Positions 26,887 to 35,379 are shown, counted from the stretch's first letter. The stretch is 64,000 nucleotides of DNA from Candidatus Bathyarchaeota archaeon (GCA_003164295.1 PLTA01000034.1:62001-126000), one strand, 5' to 3'. Notes: generated by a model from the letters alone, not told the origin. Program-made: numbers and translations.

Positions 26887-27378
26887 ATGGTCAACATAAG
26901 CAAAAAAGCTAAAATAACCATCATTGCGATAGTTGCCATTGCAGCAATACTTGCAGTTTCTATACCCTTTGCAAGTGCTCAAGCTACAAATAACGCTGTT
27001 TCAAATATAAAAACCCTAAACGCTCAAGGCAACATCTACCAAACAATCGACAGCAACACCATAAAATACTACCCCGCAACCATGACTTTGACAGTTCAAT
27101 CGACATCAACCAGCGGCCCAGTCAAGCTATTTGACGTAACAAGCGGCACACTGGTAGCTAACGGCGTTACATACACATTTACAAATGGAAACGGCGGAGT
27201 ATTCACAGGAAGACATGTGGTTTTGTTGAAGGCTCAAGGCACAAGCCCAGATGGACAAGCAGTAACATTGAAACTTGCAGGTCAATACTCATGGTTTGGC
27301 GGAAAGACGCTTGGAATCGCCGCTAAACTACAAACAGAAGACGCTAACTATACGCTACTGATGAAGGCGCCAATTTAA
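26887..27378 (+). CDS. Secreted protein of unknown function
   Basis: A 163-residue protein with an N-terminal signal sequence: positive KKAKI, hydrophobic IIAIVAIAAILAVSIPFA, then SAQA as a possible cleavage site. The mature part is rich in Thr, Ser, Gly and short beta strands (TMTLTVQSTSTSGPVKLFDV, VTYTFTNGNGGVF). No Cys and no catalytic motif are visible. ATG at 26887 follows TTGGAGGTG, a very strong Shine-Dalgarno, suggesting high expression. The gene is followed by a T-rich run. Confidence 0.7.
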   Translation: MVNISKKAKITIIAIVAIAAILAVSIPFASAQATNNAVSNIKTLNAQGNIYQTIDSNTIKYYPATMTLTVQSTSTSGPVKLFDVTSGTLVANGVTYTFTNGNGGVFTGRHVVLLKAQGTSPDGQAVTLKLAGQYSWFGGKTLGIAAKLQTEDANYTLLMKAPI

Positions 27379-27394
27379 GCCAAAGAGAGATAAA

Positions 27395-27422
27395 CTTTTT
27401 TTTCTTATTCTTTTTAATTTTT
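27395..27422 (+). terminator. T-rich archaeal terminator candidate
   Basis: Two oligo-T runs begin about 17 bases after the stop of the secreted-protein gene and fit archaeal termination signals. Confidence 0.45.
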
Positions 27423-27554
27423 ACATTGTAATTCTAACAAAAATTTCCAATTATCAATTACTTTCAACACTGAAAGAACATAAACTTCAGTAGCAATAAA
27501 TTGTAAAAGTTGATGATGAAAAAGTGGATTGGAAAAGTTAAACTTTTATAAAGT

Positions 27555-27686
27555 CTATTTTTTGCCTTTAGTGGCGTGTTTTGCCGGGAGAGAGACCTGT
27601 TTTTTCTCTTTTCGTTTCTGGTCTTTTTCTCGTTGGAGCTGCTTGTGCTTTTCTAAACCTTCAGCTTTCTTTGCTTTCTTAGACAA
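27555..27686 (-). CDS. Small, very basic protein (43 residues)
   Basis: The minus strand encodes 43 residues from TTG at 27686 to TAG at 27555-27557, with GGTTGA upstream as a possible ribosome binding site. About 40 per cent of residues are Lys or Arg (MSKKAKKAEGLEKHKQLQRE at the start, ending AKHATKGKK). Such small basic proteins in archaea often bind nucleic acids or ribosomes. The biased composition and regular codon use suggest a real gene, though no homologue can be named from sequence alone. Confidence 0.5.
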   Translation of the reverse strand: MSKKAKKAEGLEKHKQLQREKDQKRKEKKQVSLPAKHATKGKK

Positions 27687-27782
27687 AATTCTTCAACCTT
27701 AGATGGGAATAGAAAACAAATGATGCTCAAAAACGTTGCCCTGCAATCTTACCGACTATTAGTCCAGAATCTTTAATTATCC

Positions 27783-27974
27783 AACAAGTTTACGCTAAAG
27801 TTAGAAGGAATTGAAACGGCAAAGGTTCAAAAGCGTTGTCCAAAATGCGGCTCCACAGAGATTGAAAGAACAACAAATCAAGAGTATCATTGTAGCCACT
27901 GCGGAGAAATCTTTTATTTTGTCACTCCATCATGTGGTTCTCAATCTGACAATTTAGAAAGATACAATCTCTAA
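27783..27974 (+). CDS. Small zinc-ribbon protein or fragment
   Basis: The open frame contains two Cys knuckles, KRCPKCGSTEIE and YHCSHCGEIFYF, spaced as in rubredoxin-like zinc ribbons, and ends at TAA 27972-27974. No ATG, GTG or TTG is in frame upstream before the preceding stop. Either a rare start such as the ATT at 27810 is used or it is a 5'-truncated remnant. The function is unknown; ribbons of this kind bind nucleic acids or proteins. Confidence 0.45.
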   Translation, partial: NKFTLKLEGIETAKVQKRCPKCGSTEIERTTNQEYHCSHCGEIFYFVTPSCGSQSDNLERYNL

Positions 27975-28044
27975 AGCAAAACAGCCTCAAAAATCTAAGG
28001 CTTGACCTGAAAAATTGCCCGTTTTTGTTTTTTGAAGTGTTCCT

Positions 28045-28068
28045 CTAAAAGAACAGTGTGTTCTTTAG
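28045..28068 (+). promoter_or_regulatory. Inverted repeat before the beta-helix surface-protein gene
   Basis: CTAAAAGAAC and GTTCTTTAG pair with one bulged base around AGTGT. The right arm touches the Shine-Dalgarno (AGGGAG) of the start at 28079, so folding could hide the ribosome binding site, or the site may be an operator. Confidence 0.4.
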
Positions 28069-28078
28069 GGAGAGTAAT

Positions 28079-29962
28079 ATGATACCTTATGCCACATATC
28101 AGCAAAGCAAGTTGGTGGCTAAGATGAAAAAAGAAATTACAAAAATCTTCGCAATAATTGTTATTCTTCTTTTTGTTGCGTGGGCGTTTAACCTGCAGGT
28201 AAGTGTAGCTTCAAGCACTTTGATCGTTCCCGACAACTACCCAACGATAACCTCAGCCATCAATCATGCCCAGCCAGGCGACGTTATAATTGTAAAGTCA
28301 GGCACTTACAATGAAAACCTACAAATTAACAAATCAATAACACTTGAAGGCGAAAACTCTAAAAACACCCTCCTTATGGGAAGCGTTAGCCCCCAAGGGA
28401 ACATAACTGCTGTAGTTACAATTGCGGCAGACAACGTGAAAATCTCCGGCTTCACAATTCAAAGCCTCAATTACTCCAGCTCCGCTATTCATGTCTACGG
28501 AATATTTATCGATGCAGACAACTCCACAATAACAGATAACATTATTCAACAAACTTACTTAGGCATCTTTTGCTCAATCCAATCATTCACAACTATAAAC
28601 AACAACATTATAACATCAAATCTTAAAGACGGGATTCGCTTCTTCGGCGGCTCGTCAAACACAGTTTCTGATAACAACATAAATGGAAATGGTCAATCAG
28701 GTATCTCATTGGATGGATATTCAAACGTCATTTCAGGAAACATTGTTCAAAATAATTATAGAGGCATAGGTTCGGGTTCAACTTATTCTGTGATTTTCAA
28801 TAATACTCTTGTGTCAAACGCTGAATCAGGTATTTTCTTTGCAGGATCACACGATATAATTTCAGCAAACACTATTTCGGGTAACAAGTGGGGTGTTTAT
28901 GTTACGCCTCAATTGTTTTCTCCCAATTCAAACAAATTATACCACAATAACTTTGAAAATAACATAAACAACGTATATGATAACTCGTCTGCTCTTCAAA
29001 ATTGGGACAATGGACCCCAATCAGGTGGAAACTACTGGAGCGATTATAACTCTAAATATCCAAACGCTTCAAGCAATACAGCGGGCATCGGAAATACCCC
29101 TTACATTATTAACTCTAACAATACTGATAACTACCCGCTTACGACACCGTATAGTGTCTCAAAAACAGAGGCTATACCTAAATCTAACAACCCACCAGCT
29201 GCAAACCCGGACAGCGTTGTTGCTTCATGGTCATTTGATACAGTTGATTCTAATCTTGTTACGCCAGATTCAACAGGCCATAACCCTGCGATATTAGGTT
29301 CCGCTGTAGTAAATTATTCGTATGCTCCAGTTCTGGTAAATGGGAAGTTCCAAAAAGCCTTGAGTTTTAACGGCAACACCTTTGCATCGGTTTATCCATC
29401 TCCAAGTCTTGTAACCTCAGCTGATGTAACAGTTGACGCTTGGGTTTACGTACCATCAATCAAAGCTGTAGCATACAACAACATCCTAATTGAAGCAATT
29501 CGAACAACAGCAGCCCTGCCAACACGGACACTTGGACTTGCCATAAATGGATTAGCACCCCAAAACACCAGCTCTCCTCCAGAAGGAGCCCTCCGGGGCT
29601 ACGTCACCACCCAAAATGGCAGCTTAAACGAGATTGACACAGTAAACGCTGTTCCACTTAATCAATGGCTCCATGTAGTGTTTACTCGCAGCTTAACCGA
29701 TGGAATGCACATCTACATTAACGGAAAAGAACAACAAGTCCAATTGGTAGCTGGCGTAGCTGATCCCCAAGGCCCCATAGAAAGACCAACCGACATTTAC
29801 ATCGGCCACGACTCATTCACCACCATCGACGAATTACACATCAGCAACATGGTTGAGCAGCAAACACAGCCACTATGGATGCAATCGTGGTTTTGGGCAG
29901 TCCTAATTGTAGTTTTCGCAGGAATAGGCATGATATTTTACTTCAAAAGAGTACTAAAATAA
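28079..29962 (+). CDS. Surface protein: NosD-like beta-helix plus LamG-like domain
   Basis: A protein of about 627 residues, exported and membrane anchored. After a signal-like helix (IFAIIVILLFVAWAFNL) comes a right-handed beta-helix starting IVPDNYPTITSAINHAQPGD and built of repeats such as NTVSDNNINGNGQSGISL and HDIISANTISGNKWGVYV, as in NosD/CASH proteins. From about residue 385 a concanavalin/LamG-like sandwich follows (VASWSFDTVDSN ... VTVDAWVYVPS ... NQWLHVVFTRSLTDGMHIYI). A final helix plus KRVLK anchors the C-terminus. ATG at 28079 has GGGAG upstream; ATG at 28124, nearer the signal helix, is an alternative. It probably binds or processes extracellular polysaccharide. Confidence 0.85.
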   Translation: MIPYATYQQSKLVAKMKKEITKIFAIIVILLFVAWAFNLQVSVASSTLIVPDNYPTITSAINHAQPGDVIIVKSGTYNENLQINKSITLEGENSKNTLLMGSVSPQGNITAVVTIAADNVKISGFTIQSLNYSSSAIHVYGIFIDADNSTITDNIIQQTYLGIFCSIQSFTTINNNIITSNLKDGIRFFGGSSNTVSDNNINGNGQSGISLDGYSNVISGNIVQNNYRGIGSGSTYSVIFNNTLVSNAESGIFFAGSHDIISANTISGNKWGVYVTPQLFSPNSNKLYHNNFENNINNVYDNSSALQNWDNGPQSGGNYWSDYNSKYPNASSNTAGIGNTPYIINSNNTDNYPLTTPYSVSKTEAIPKSNNPPAANPDSVVASWSFDTVDSNLVTPDSTGHNPAILGSAVVNYSYAPVLVNGKFQKALSFNGNTFASVYPSPSLVTSADVTVDAWVYVPSIKAVAYNNILIEAIRTTAALPTRTLGLAINGLAPQNTSSPPEGALRGYVTTQNGSLNEIDTVNAVPLNQWLHVVFTRSLTDGMHIYINGKEQQVQLVAGVADPQGPIERPTDIYIGHDSFTTIDELHISNMVEQQTQPLWMQSWFWAVLIVVFAGIGMIFYFKRVLK

Positions 29963-30160
29963 TAAAACCACATTTAAAACGGGAATGAAGAATTCAAATG
30001 TTAAATGGTTTGGCTTTCCGGTAGTTAAATTGATGACAGAAGGATTAGGTCAAACATTTACTTTTGAATTTTTTAAGCGTGCGAACTTTAAAGTTCCAGA
30101 ATCGTAACAGATAGCGGAATATAGTTTGCACCATGAACTAATATCTGAAAAACCTTCAGA

Positions 30161-30628
30161 TTATAATTCGCTAAATATTGCATTAAGTAAGCGGCGCTCT
30201 GTTTTTCTTCTGTGTTCTATCAAAGTAGAACTACGCAAATCGAGTTTTTTTGCAAGCTCATTAGAATCTATTCGTCTTGGCATATCGTAGTATCCGTTTT
30301 CAAAAGCTGAGGCCAGAACAATTCTTTGTTTTTCGGTCAGATTATCTAGAGGCGAATGCGGCGAAAACTTCGTGTCTGTACTTGAAACAACCTTGAATTT
30401 AACTTCTAAGTTCTCAATAAAAGCGATGAATGCCTTTAACTGTCTTGTTTCCCCAAGCACACAGACTTTAACTTTGCCATCTTTAACTTCGCAAGGTCCT
30501 GATAAATAAACGCCCATTCTTGAAAGATCTAGAGAAGCATTTGGAAATCTCTCTTTGATGAAACAAATGTAGGTTCCTTTCTTTTCCTCCTCTAAGACAA
30601 CAACTTTGAGATTATTCCCTATGAACAC
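30161..30628 (-). CDS. HTH_10 (bacterio-opsin activator type) regulator
   Basis: A 155-residue DNA-binding protein. The C-terminal 50 residues carry the HTH_10 pattern: LTEKQRIVLASAFENGYYDMPRRI, then SNELAKKLDLRSSTLIEHRRKTERRLLN. The N-terminal 95 residues resemble the small alpha/beta sensor half seen in short archaeal BAT-like proteins and include two Cys. GTG at 30628 is preceded by GATGAG. It is isolated between long intergenic stretches, so no target is apparent. Confidence 0.85.
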   Translation of the reverse strand: MFIGNNLKVVVLEEEKKGTYICFIKERFPNASLDLSRMGVYLSGPCEVKDGKVKVCVLGETRQLKAFIAFIENLEVKFKVVSSTDTKFSPHSPLDNLTEKQRIVLASAFENGYYDMPRRIDSNELAKKLDLRSSTLIEHRRKTERRLLNAIFSEL

Positions 30629-31298
30629 CTCATCTATTTGCGTGGAAAGATGGCGACAAATTGCTCAGTGTCAAACCTGAGAATGTGTAGTAACTCAAAC
30701 AATTTTATTTTTATCACATGGTTATTTGGCGTCTTAGAAAATTTAGGATCTGCATCTATAAAATGTCTTTTGTAATTTCAGGCTTATCAATCGCAATTAA
30801 AAGTTCATGCATAGTGAAGAGAGCCTACATTTTTTCCAAACTTTAACCAAGCATTCAAATTTTCTTTTGCAAAAGTTAGATATTAATTATTCCTAAATAA
30901 AATGCAGTTATTGACTAACCTCAGAAAATGTAAACCACTAATAGGCAATAAGGTTTTTTTCTTGACTAATCTTGGACATGTTATTTGTGGTCTTTGTTTC
31001 TTGAAGTAAAACAACAAACGCAGCAGTCAAATCATAGCTCAAGCGCATACGCTAATTTTTTATGTTCAAAATACGCAAGGACACGTCTGAAACGCGCAAG
31101 TAGACGTCAAAACTACGCAGGTACACGTCAAATTCCTTCACAACTTTAAGGACCAAAATCCTCAAGCATCAAGCTTTCGCCAAACCAAACCCATTCCAAG
31201 CTGCTCCCAAAATGAAAAAGCGCAAAAATTGAAGAAAAAGCTTCAAAAATTCTAAATTTCAAAAAAGATTAGAGGTTTCCAAAAAAACTAAAACTTGA
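30629..31298. other. Intergenic region of about 670 bases with tandem repeats
   Basis: No gene is visible. It is AT-rich with promoter-like sequence upstream of the HTH_10 gene, and it contains three 21-bp tandem repeats at 31073-31135. Confidence 0.5.
31073..31135. repeat. Three imperfect 21-bp tandem repeats
   Basis: Copies start at 31073, 31094 and 31115 and share the core [A/G]CGCA(A)G[G/T]A[C/G]ACGTC followed by an A-rich tail. The 21-bp period equals two helical turns, so bound proteins would line up on one DNA face. They could be regulatory iterons or decayed repeats. Confidence 0.6.
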
Positions 31299-32327
31299 CT
31301 AAGGGGTTAGCCTTACTTTCTTTTTCTTCTTTTTTGGGTACAAAGCGACGAAAATTAAAATTGAGATGACTAATATGAGAATGGGCAAGATTCCAGTGTA
31401 GGTGAGAAACTCGACCCAGAAAACAATGTTTTCTGCATAAGAATTATTGGCAAGCGTTTGAGGTTGTGCATTTTGATGAGACACGGGTAGAAATTCATAC
31501 GGAATATTTGAGGGTAAAATCACTGGTTGACTTGGCAGCCACTTGTTAACAGGATAAAAACTGTTGAAACTTGTTATCCAGGAAAAAGCACTAGCTACTC
31601 CATAAACATCCAACGTAGAAATTAATTTGGCAGAACTTGGTGGAGAATACAGTGGAGTCATTATTTCGCCGGTGTTATTAGTACATAATATTCCTAAGGT
31701 GTGACCTAATTCATGAAGAGCAATATTTTGCATGTCTGAATCAAAGAAAGGTATTCCAACCTGGGAATGCGTAGCAAGATTAATCGAGCAGTTTATTACG
31801 ACGTTACCTTGTTCAGTTGTTGTTGTTAGTCCTCCTATGTCTTCGGTATTTCCCAACTCATTTTCTGTCCAATTGAGATAGATGTTAAATCCAGGTTGTA
31901 TCTGACTGGAAACTGAAGGTTCAAACTTGACTATCGAAAGGAATGCATATCCAGTAAAATTAGATGCAAAATACTGTATTGCCTCATTCCATTGTCCTAT
32001 GGCTCTAAGTGTATCATTGAGGTAGCTGGGGTTCCACCATGATGCGTGATTTGGTGTAGTGAGGAGAATTCTTAGTATTGTTCGGTTCCAAGTTGACCCT
32101 TCAAGCGCTATGTGATATGTATTTTGGTTTTGCACTTGTGCAGGATTTATTTCAAAGATACCGATTGCTAAAAATAACCCTGAACATAATAAGAATAACA
32201 AGAAAAAGTTTTTCGTTTTACCCGATTTTATCATCCTAGGATCAAACACAAATCCAGTAATCGATGAAAACAATTTATCTATTTGTGACTGTACCGACGC
32301 AACTACGCGACTCACCGGAATTTGCAA
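31299..32327 (-). CDS. Membrane-anchored matrixin-like metzincin protease with a variant zinc motif
   Basis: A 342-residue protein with membrane helices near both ends (NFFLLFLLCSGLFLAIGIF and ILPILILVISILIFVALY, then KKKKKK). The outer domain carries the zinc motif HELGHTLGILC, where the usual third ligand (His or Asp at position 11) is Cys, followed by GEIMTPLY as the Met-turn. Upstream are matrixin-like segments with NIYLNWTENELG. The start is TTG at 32327 (a downstream GTG is possible). It is probably an external protease; the Cys ligand may alter or abolish activity. It lies 22 bases downstream of tRNA-Val on the same strand. Confidence 0.8.
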   Translation of the reverse strand: MQIPVSRVVASVQSQIDKLFSSITGFVFDPRMIKSGKTKNFFLLFLLCSGLFLAIGIFEINPAQVQNQNTYHIALEGSTWNRTILRILLTTPNHASWWNPSYLNDTLRAIGQWNEAIQYFASNFTGYAFLSIVKFEPSVSSQIQPGFNIYLNWTENELGNTEDIGGLTTTTEQGNVVINCSINLATHSQVGIPFFDSDMQNIALHELGHTLGILCTNNTGEIMTPLYSPPSSAKLISTLDVYGVASAFSWITSFNSFYPVNKWLPSQPVILPSNIPYEFLPVSHQNAQPQTLANNSYAENIVFWVEFLTYTGILPILILVISILIFVALYPKKKKKKVRLTP

Positions 32328-32349
32328 CTGAATTAAAGATGGTTTGTGG

Positions 32350-32424
32350 TGGGCCGGACCGGATTCGGACCGGCGACCTTCTGCACGTCAAGCAGATGTC
32401 CTAACCAGGCTAGACGACCGGCCC
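32350..32424 (-). tRNA. tRNA-Val (anticodon GAC)
   Basis: On the minus strand the acceptor stem GGGCCGG pairs with CCGGCCC. The D arm contains TAGCCTGGTTAGGA, the anticodon arm is TCTGC-TTGACGT-GCAGA with anticodon GAC, and the T arm reads CCGGTCCGAATCCGG. The discriminator A is followed by an encoded CCA (complement of 32347-32349). No intron is visible. Confidence 0.95.
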
Positions 32425-32616
32425 ACAAATGCTATTTTTCTACACTGTTTTTCCTATATAGACACTGTGCCTTACGGGCTATTGCAATATCAAAATTCCC
32501 GCTTGTATTAATCTATTTCCATAACTAAAAAAACCGCAAATCGATTTAAAATTCATTTTGAGGTAATAGATGTTTTAAGCTACTTAACGATTATGTGAAT
32601 TCAGGGCATAAAGGCT

Positions 32617-33867
32617 ATGACAACCGACGAAGTGCTCACTTTACTAGTTGATTTCATAAATAGAAACTCAAACGTTGCTGATGTCCAATGGGATAGACGT
32701 ATGAGTCCAAGGTTGCTTTTTAATCCTTACTCAGAAAAATACGAAGAAAGAAAAATCATTGCTCACTACTTTTTGCTTGTGGCCGCTATTCTTGACGATA
32801 CTGTAGTAGGTTATCCTGAAAATGCCCGGATGTTGGTTGGGTATCTTCATGAAGCTTTTGGAAGCAGTTTTTTTGATATTAAGAAACCTCATATTTTTGA
32901 AGAAGAAATCGTAAAAACTGATTTTTACAATGATTTGGGTCCAAATAAGAAAGCAGCTTCTGAAATTATGGCGTCCGTAAACTTATTTGTTCGAGAAAAA
33001 GCTGAAAAAAACATGCTTAAGTACGCTCAAAAATTCAGTAATCCTAAGGCGTTCGTTAAGGATATTGAACTCAATATCAAGGCACTTAATGGCCCCCACG
33101 TTGATAAGGCCTGGATTTACATGAGGTGGATGGTTCGCCCCTTGCCAGACCTGCAAATCTATGATCATCTTTTGCCAAGCGATCTATATGTGCCGTTAAC
33201 TAAAGAAAATGCAAATGTTGCTGCAAGTTTAGGTTTGATAAGTTCGGCGTCTCCATCGCTTTGGCGAGATGAAAGAACAACTGGCGAGGCACGTCAAAAA
33301 GTTACTGATTTTGCAAAACGTCTTTTTCCACAAGACCCAGCGAAGGTTGATTACCCATTTTTCCTATTGGGCAGATGGCTTAGACAGAAAACCCTTAATC
33401 GATACACGTTGAAAACAGCGCTTGATTTTCTAGACCGCATGCAAAAGATAACTGGGCAATCTCAAGCTTACTACCAAAAAATGAGCAGGTACAAGAGCGG
33501 ATGGGAGAAAAAGACGGCTCTTATTCTTCTGAAAATGCATATCGCGTTCGGTTATGAAACGATTAGTTTTCCTTTGCCAAACAATGAGGTTTATACGCCT
33601 GATTTTATTTTGGAAAAAAAGCTTCGGGGACGGAAAATAGTTCTTGAACCTCACTTTGAAATGACAAAACGTCAAGCGCAAAAATATGCTTTATTCAAAC
33701 GGACCTACGGCCACGAATTCATCTTAATTCTCTTGTTAAAAAACGATTTAATTCCACTTTATCATCAACGAAAAATTTTGACAGATGACGTTTGTGATGA
33801 TGTTTGGCCTATAGAGTTTATCCATTTGTTAGCTGAAAAAATTAGAAAAGGTACCTATGGTGAATAG
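32617..33867 (+). CDS. DUF2400-like (HhH glycosylase-like) protein fused to a PD-(D/E)XK-like domain
   Basis: A 416-residue soluble protein. Residues about 150-270 resemble DUF2400/TIGR02757: YMRWMVRPLPDLQIYDHLLP, SDLYVPL and the helical stretch ARQKVTDFAKRLFPQDPAKVDYPFFLLG. The family's PLDTH Asp is replaced (PLTKEN). From about residue 300, GWEKKTALILLKMHIAFGYE, VYTPDFIL and KIVLEPHF follow the order Glu...Asp...ExX of restriction-endonuclease-like folds, with His in place of the usual Lys; then come FKRTYGHEFILILL and a final helix. The parts suggest DNA repair or nucleic-acid cleavage. Both assignments rest on motif order. ATG at 32653 or the listed ATG at 32617 may be the start. Confidence 0.6.
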   Translation: MTTDEVLTLLVDFINRNSNVADVQWDRRMSPRLLFNPYSEKYEERKIIAHYFLLVAAILDDTVVGYPENARMLVGYLHEAFGSSFFDIKKPHIFEEEIVKTDFYNDLGPNKKAASEIMASVNLFVREKAEKNMLKYAQKFSNPKAFVKDIELNIKALNGPHVDKAWIYMRWMVRPLPDLQIYDHLLPSDLYVPLTKENANVAASLGLISSASPSLWRDERTTGEARQKVTDFAKRLFPQDPAKVDYPFFLLGRWLRQKTLNRYTLKTALDFLDRMQKITGQSQAYYQKMSRYKSGWEKKTALILLKMHIAFGYETISFPLPNNEVYTPDFILEKKLRGRKIVLEPHFEMTKRQAQKYALFKRTYGHEFILILLLKNDLIPLYHQRKILTDDVCDDVWPIEFIHLLAEKIRKGTYGE

Positions 33868-33925
33868 ATAGCTTTTTGATTGTAGTTAATAAAGCACCAA
33901 AACTCAATATTGCTGAGACAAAATA

Positions 33926-34273
33926 ATGGCGCAGGACAATTTCAAACCAATAGTAGTTTGGCTTATACTTAACGGAAAAACAGAAGAAGCGCTGGAGCTT
34001 CTATCAAAAAACTATAAAGTCAAAGTTCCCGAATTGAAAGTGGGTTTACCCAAAGGACACAAAGTAACGGCATTTGGATGTTATACAAATAAAAATCAAA
34101 CCATTTCAGTTCAAAACAGCGACATTCTGGTCAATCCATTTGTTATAATTCACGAATTTTATCATCATTTGCGCAGTAAAGGCGCAGACAGAATGCATCG
34201 AGGCACAGAGAAGAACGCCGATAAGTTTGCCATAGACTTTATCGAAGCCTATAAAAAAGCTGCAGTAATTTAA
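33926..34273 (+). CDS. Small HExxH metallopeptidase-like protein
   Basis: A 115-residue protein with the zinc motif HEFYHHL at about residues 75-81 and, 18 residues later, EKNADKFA as a probable third Glu ligand, the arrangement of gluzincins such as ImmA/IrrE-like or minigluzincin proteins. The N-terminal part (ALELLSKNYKVKVPELKVGL) is a short helix-strand unit. ATG at 33926 is used. It follows the DUF2400-like gene by 58 bases on the same strand and is convergent with a JAMM peptidase gene. It may cleave a regulator, by analogy with ImmA/IrrE. Confidence 0.7.
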   Translation: MAQDNFKPIVVWLILNGKTEEALELLSKNYKVKVPELKVGLPKGHKVTAFGCYTNKNQTISVQNSDILVNPFVIIHEFYHHLRSKGADRMHRGTEKNADKFAIDFIEAYKKAAVI

Positions 34274-34280
34274 CTTGCAT

Positions 34281-34697
34281 TTATTCTTCCGAATCAAAAC
34301 CTATAGCGGCAGTAATCTCAACTGGTAATCTTTCAGCGTTCGAATCGTATGCTGCAATGCAGTTTTTGCCTTCAAAAGGGGGCCCTACAATCATTAGGAT
34401 TCTACCAAAAAAGTAATTCATGTCCACATGGCTTGGTGAAATGTTGCCTGATGGATGCGAATGCACAGTTCCTACCAACGAGTAATCGCCGGAAAACATG
34501 TAAGGATTAAAATGAACATTGCCTTCACCATGAACAGCAAATGGAGCCAAAACCAAATCTGTTATCTTGATTATGCCTTTATTTTTTTTGCCTCTCAGCA
34601 GCAAAAAACTTTCCCGTGGATATAATTGTTTAGCGCCTGAAAAAATTGTATCCAATATGTCTTGTGGAATCTGGACCGATGGTATTGTTGATGCCAT
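34281..34697 (-). CDS. JAB1/MPN (JAMM) metallopeptidase-like protein
   Basis: A 138-residue protein with the complete JAMM motif: a Glu in YPRESFLLL near the N-terminus, then H-S-H-P-S-G with S-P-S-H-V-D (the H-x-H...x7-S-x2-D pattern, with HSHPSG at about residues 79-84). Such proteins remove ubiquitin-like modifiers (SAMP in archaea) or process sulphur carriers. ATG at 34697 is preferred to the TTG at 34703. It is convergent with the small gluzincin gene with a gap of seven bases. Confidence 0.85.
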   Translation of the reverse strand: MASTIPSVQIPQDILDTIFSGAKQLYPRESFLLLRGKKNKGIIKITDLVLAPFAVHGEGNVHFNPYMFSGDYSLVGTVHSHPSGNISPSHVDMNYFFGRILMIVGPPFEGKNCIAAYDSNAERLPVEITAAIGFDSEE

Positions 34698-34851
34698 GCA
34701 CAAAAAATGTCACCGTTGGTTAATTACTTTTACGTTTCCTTACAGGTTCAACTGTTTTTTGCCATCAATTAAACAACAAAACTCCCTTGTTTCAGAAATA
34801 GTTCGGTAAACATTTTAAGAGCGAGCGAAATAGAAGTGTTGACTTGTTGGT

Positions 34852-34936
34852 GCCGAGGTGGCAGAGTGGTTAACGCGCGGGCCTTGAGAGCCCGTGGACT
34901 CTCGAGTCCGCATGGGTTCGAATCCCATCCTCGGCG
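34852..34936 (+). tRNA. tRNA-Ser (anticodon UGA)
   Basis: Acceptor stem GCCGAGG pairs with CCTCGGC, and the discriminator is G as usual for tRNA-Ser. The D arm contains GGCAGAGTGGTTAACGC, the anticodon arm CGGGC-CTTGAGA-GCCCG has anticodon TGA, the long variable arm reads TGGACTCTCGAGTCCGCA and the T arm contains GGGTTCGAATCCC. CCA is not encoded. The neighbouring proviral debris makes this tRNA a candidate integration site. Confidence 0.95.
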
Positions 34937-34983
34937 CTTCCCATTTATTAAAAGCAACTTGATTTATGGTTATTTCATTCTCG

Positions 34984-35187
34984 CTAATTTGACTTTGAGT
35001 CTTTACGGAATTCTGTAAGGTTCTTATAATTTTCTGCAATTAATCCCGCGCGATCTAACAGGTTAATCTCCTGTCCGATGGCTGCAAGTTTGGCGCGGAT
35101 TCTGTGCTTAAGGACATAGCCGTATGAGGTGCTTACGGATTCTGGGTTTCTCAAATAATCGGATTCGGCATAGCGGTCATGACTTCA
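34984..35187 (-). pseudogene. Gene fragment next to tRNA-Ser
   Basis: On the minus strand an open piece of about 65 codons reads HDRYAESDYLRNPESVSTSY, then GYVLKHRIRAKLAAIGQEIN and LLDRAGLIAEN, ending at TAG 34984-34986. It is clearly coding in pattern, lacks a start and is cut upstream by stops. The family is unknown. Its place 48 bases after a tRNA and beside viral remnants suggests it came with an integrated element. Confidence 0.5.
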
Positions 35188-35379
35188 TTAAGAAATATAA
35201 TGATTTACTTGTTATGGTTAAACCATTGTTGGACACTTCTGAAAAGTTTATTGTGCAATCAGTGCGCACTTGAAGACCAATGACGTCTGGGTCCGAGAGG
35301 AACCGCTGCTTTCAACCGCATTGTTTGATAGTCAGTCTTATTAGAATCCTTCGACAAAGAAAGTCGGGAAGGGCCTCAA

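Noticed and set aside
27500..27545. Third C/D box sRNA suggested by GATGATGA
   Set aside because: No D-type box or closing stem lies at the right distance.
31073..31135. CRISPR array
   Set aside because: The repeats are 21 bp, contiguous without spacers and only three in number; no cas genes are nearby.
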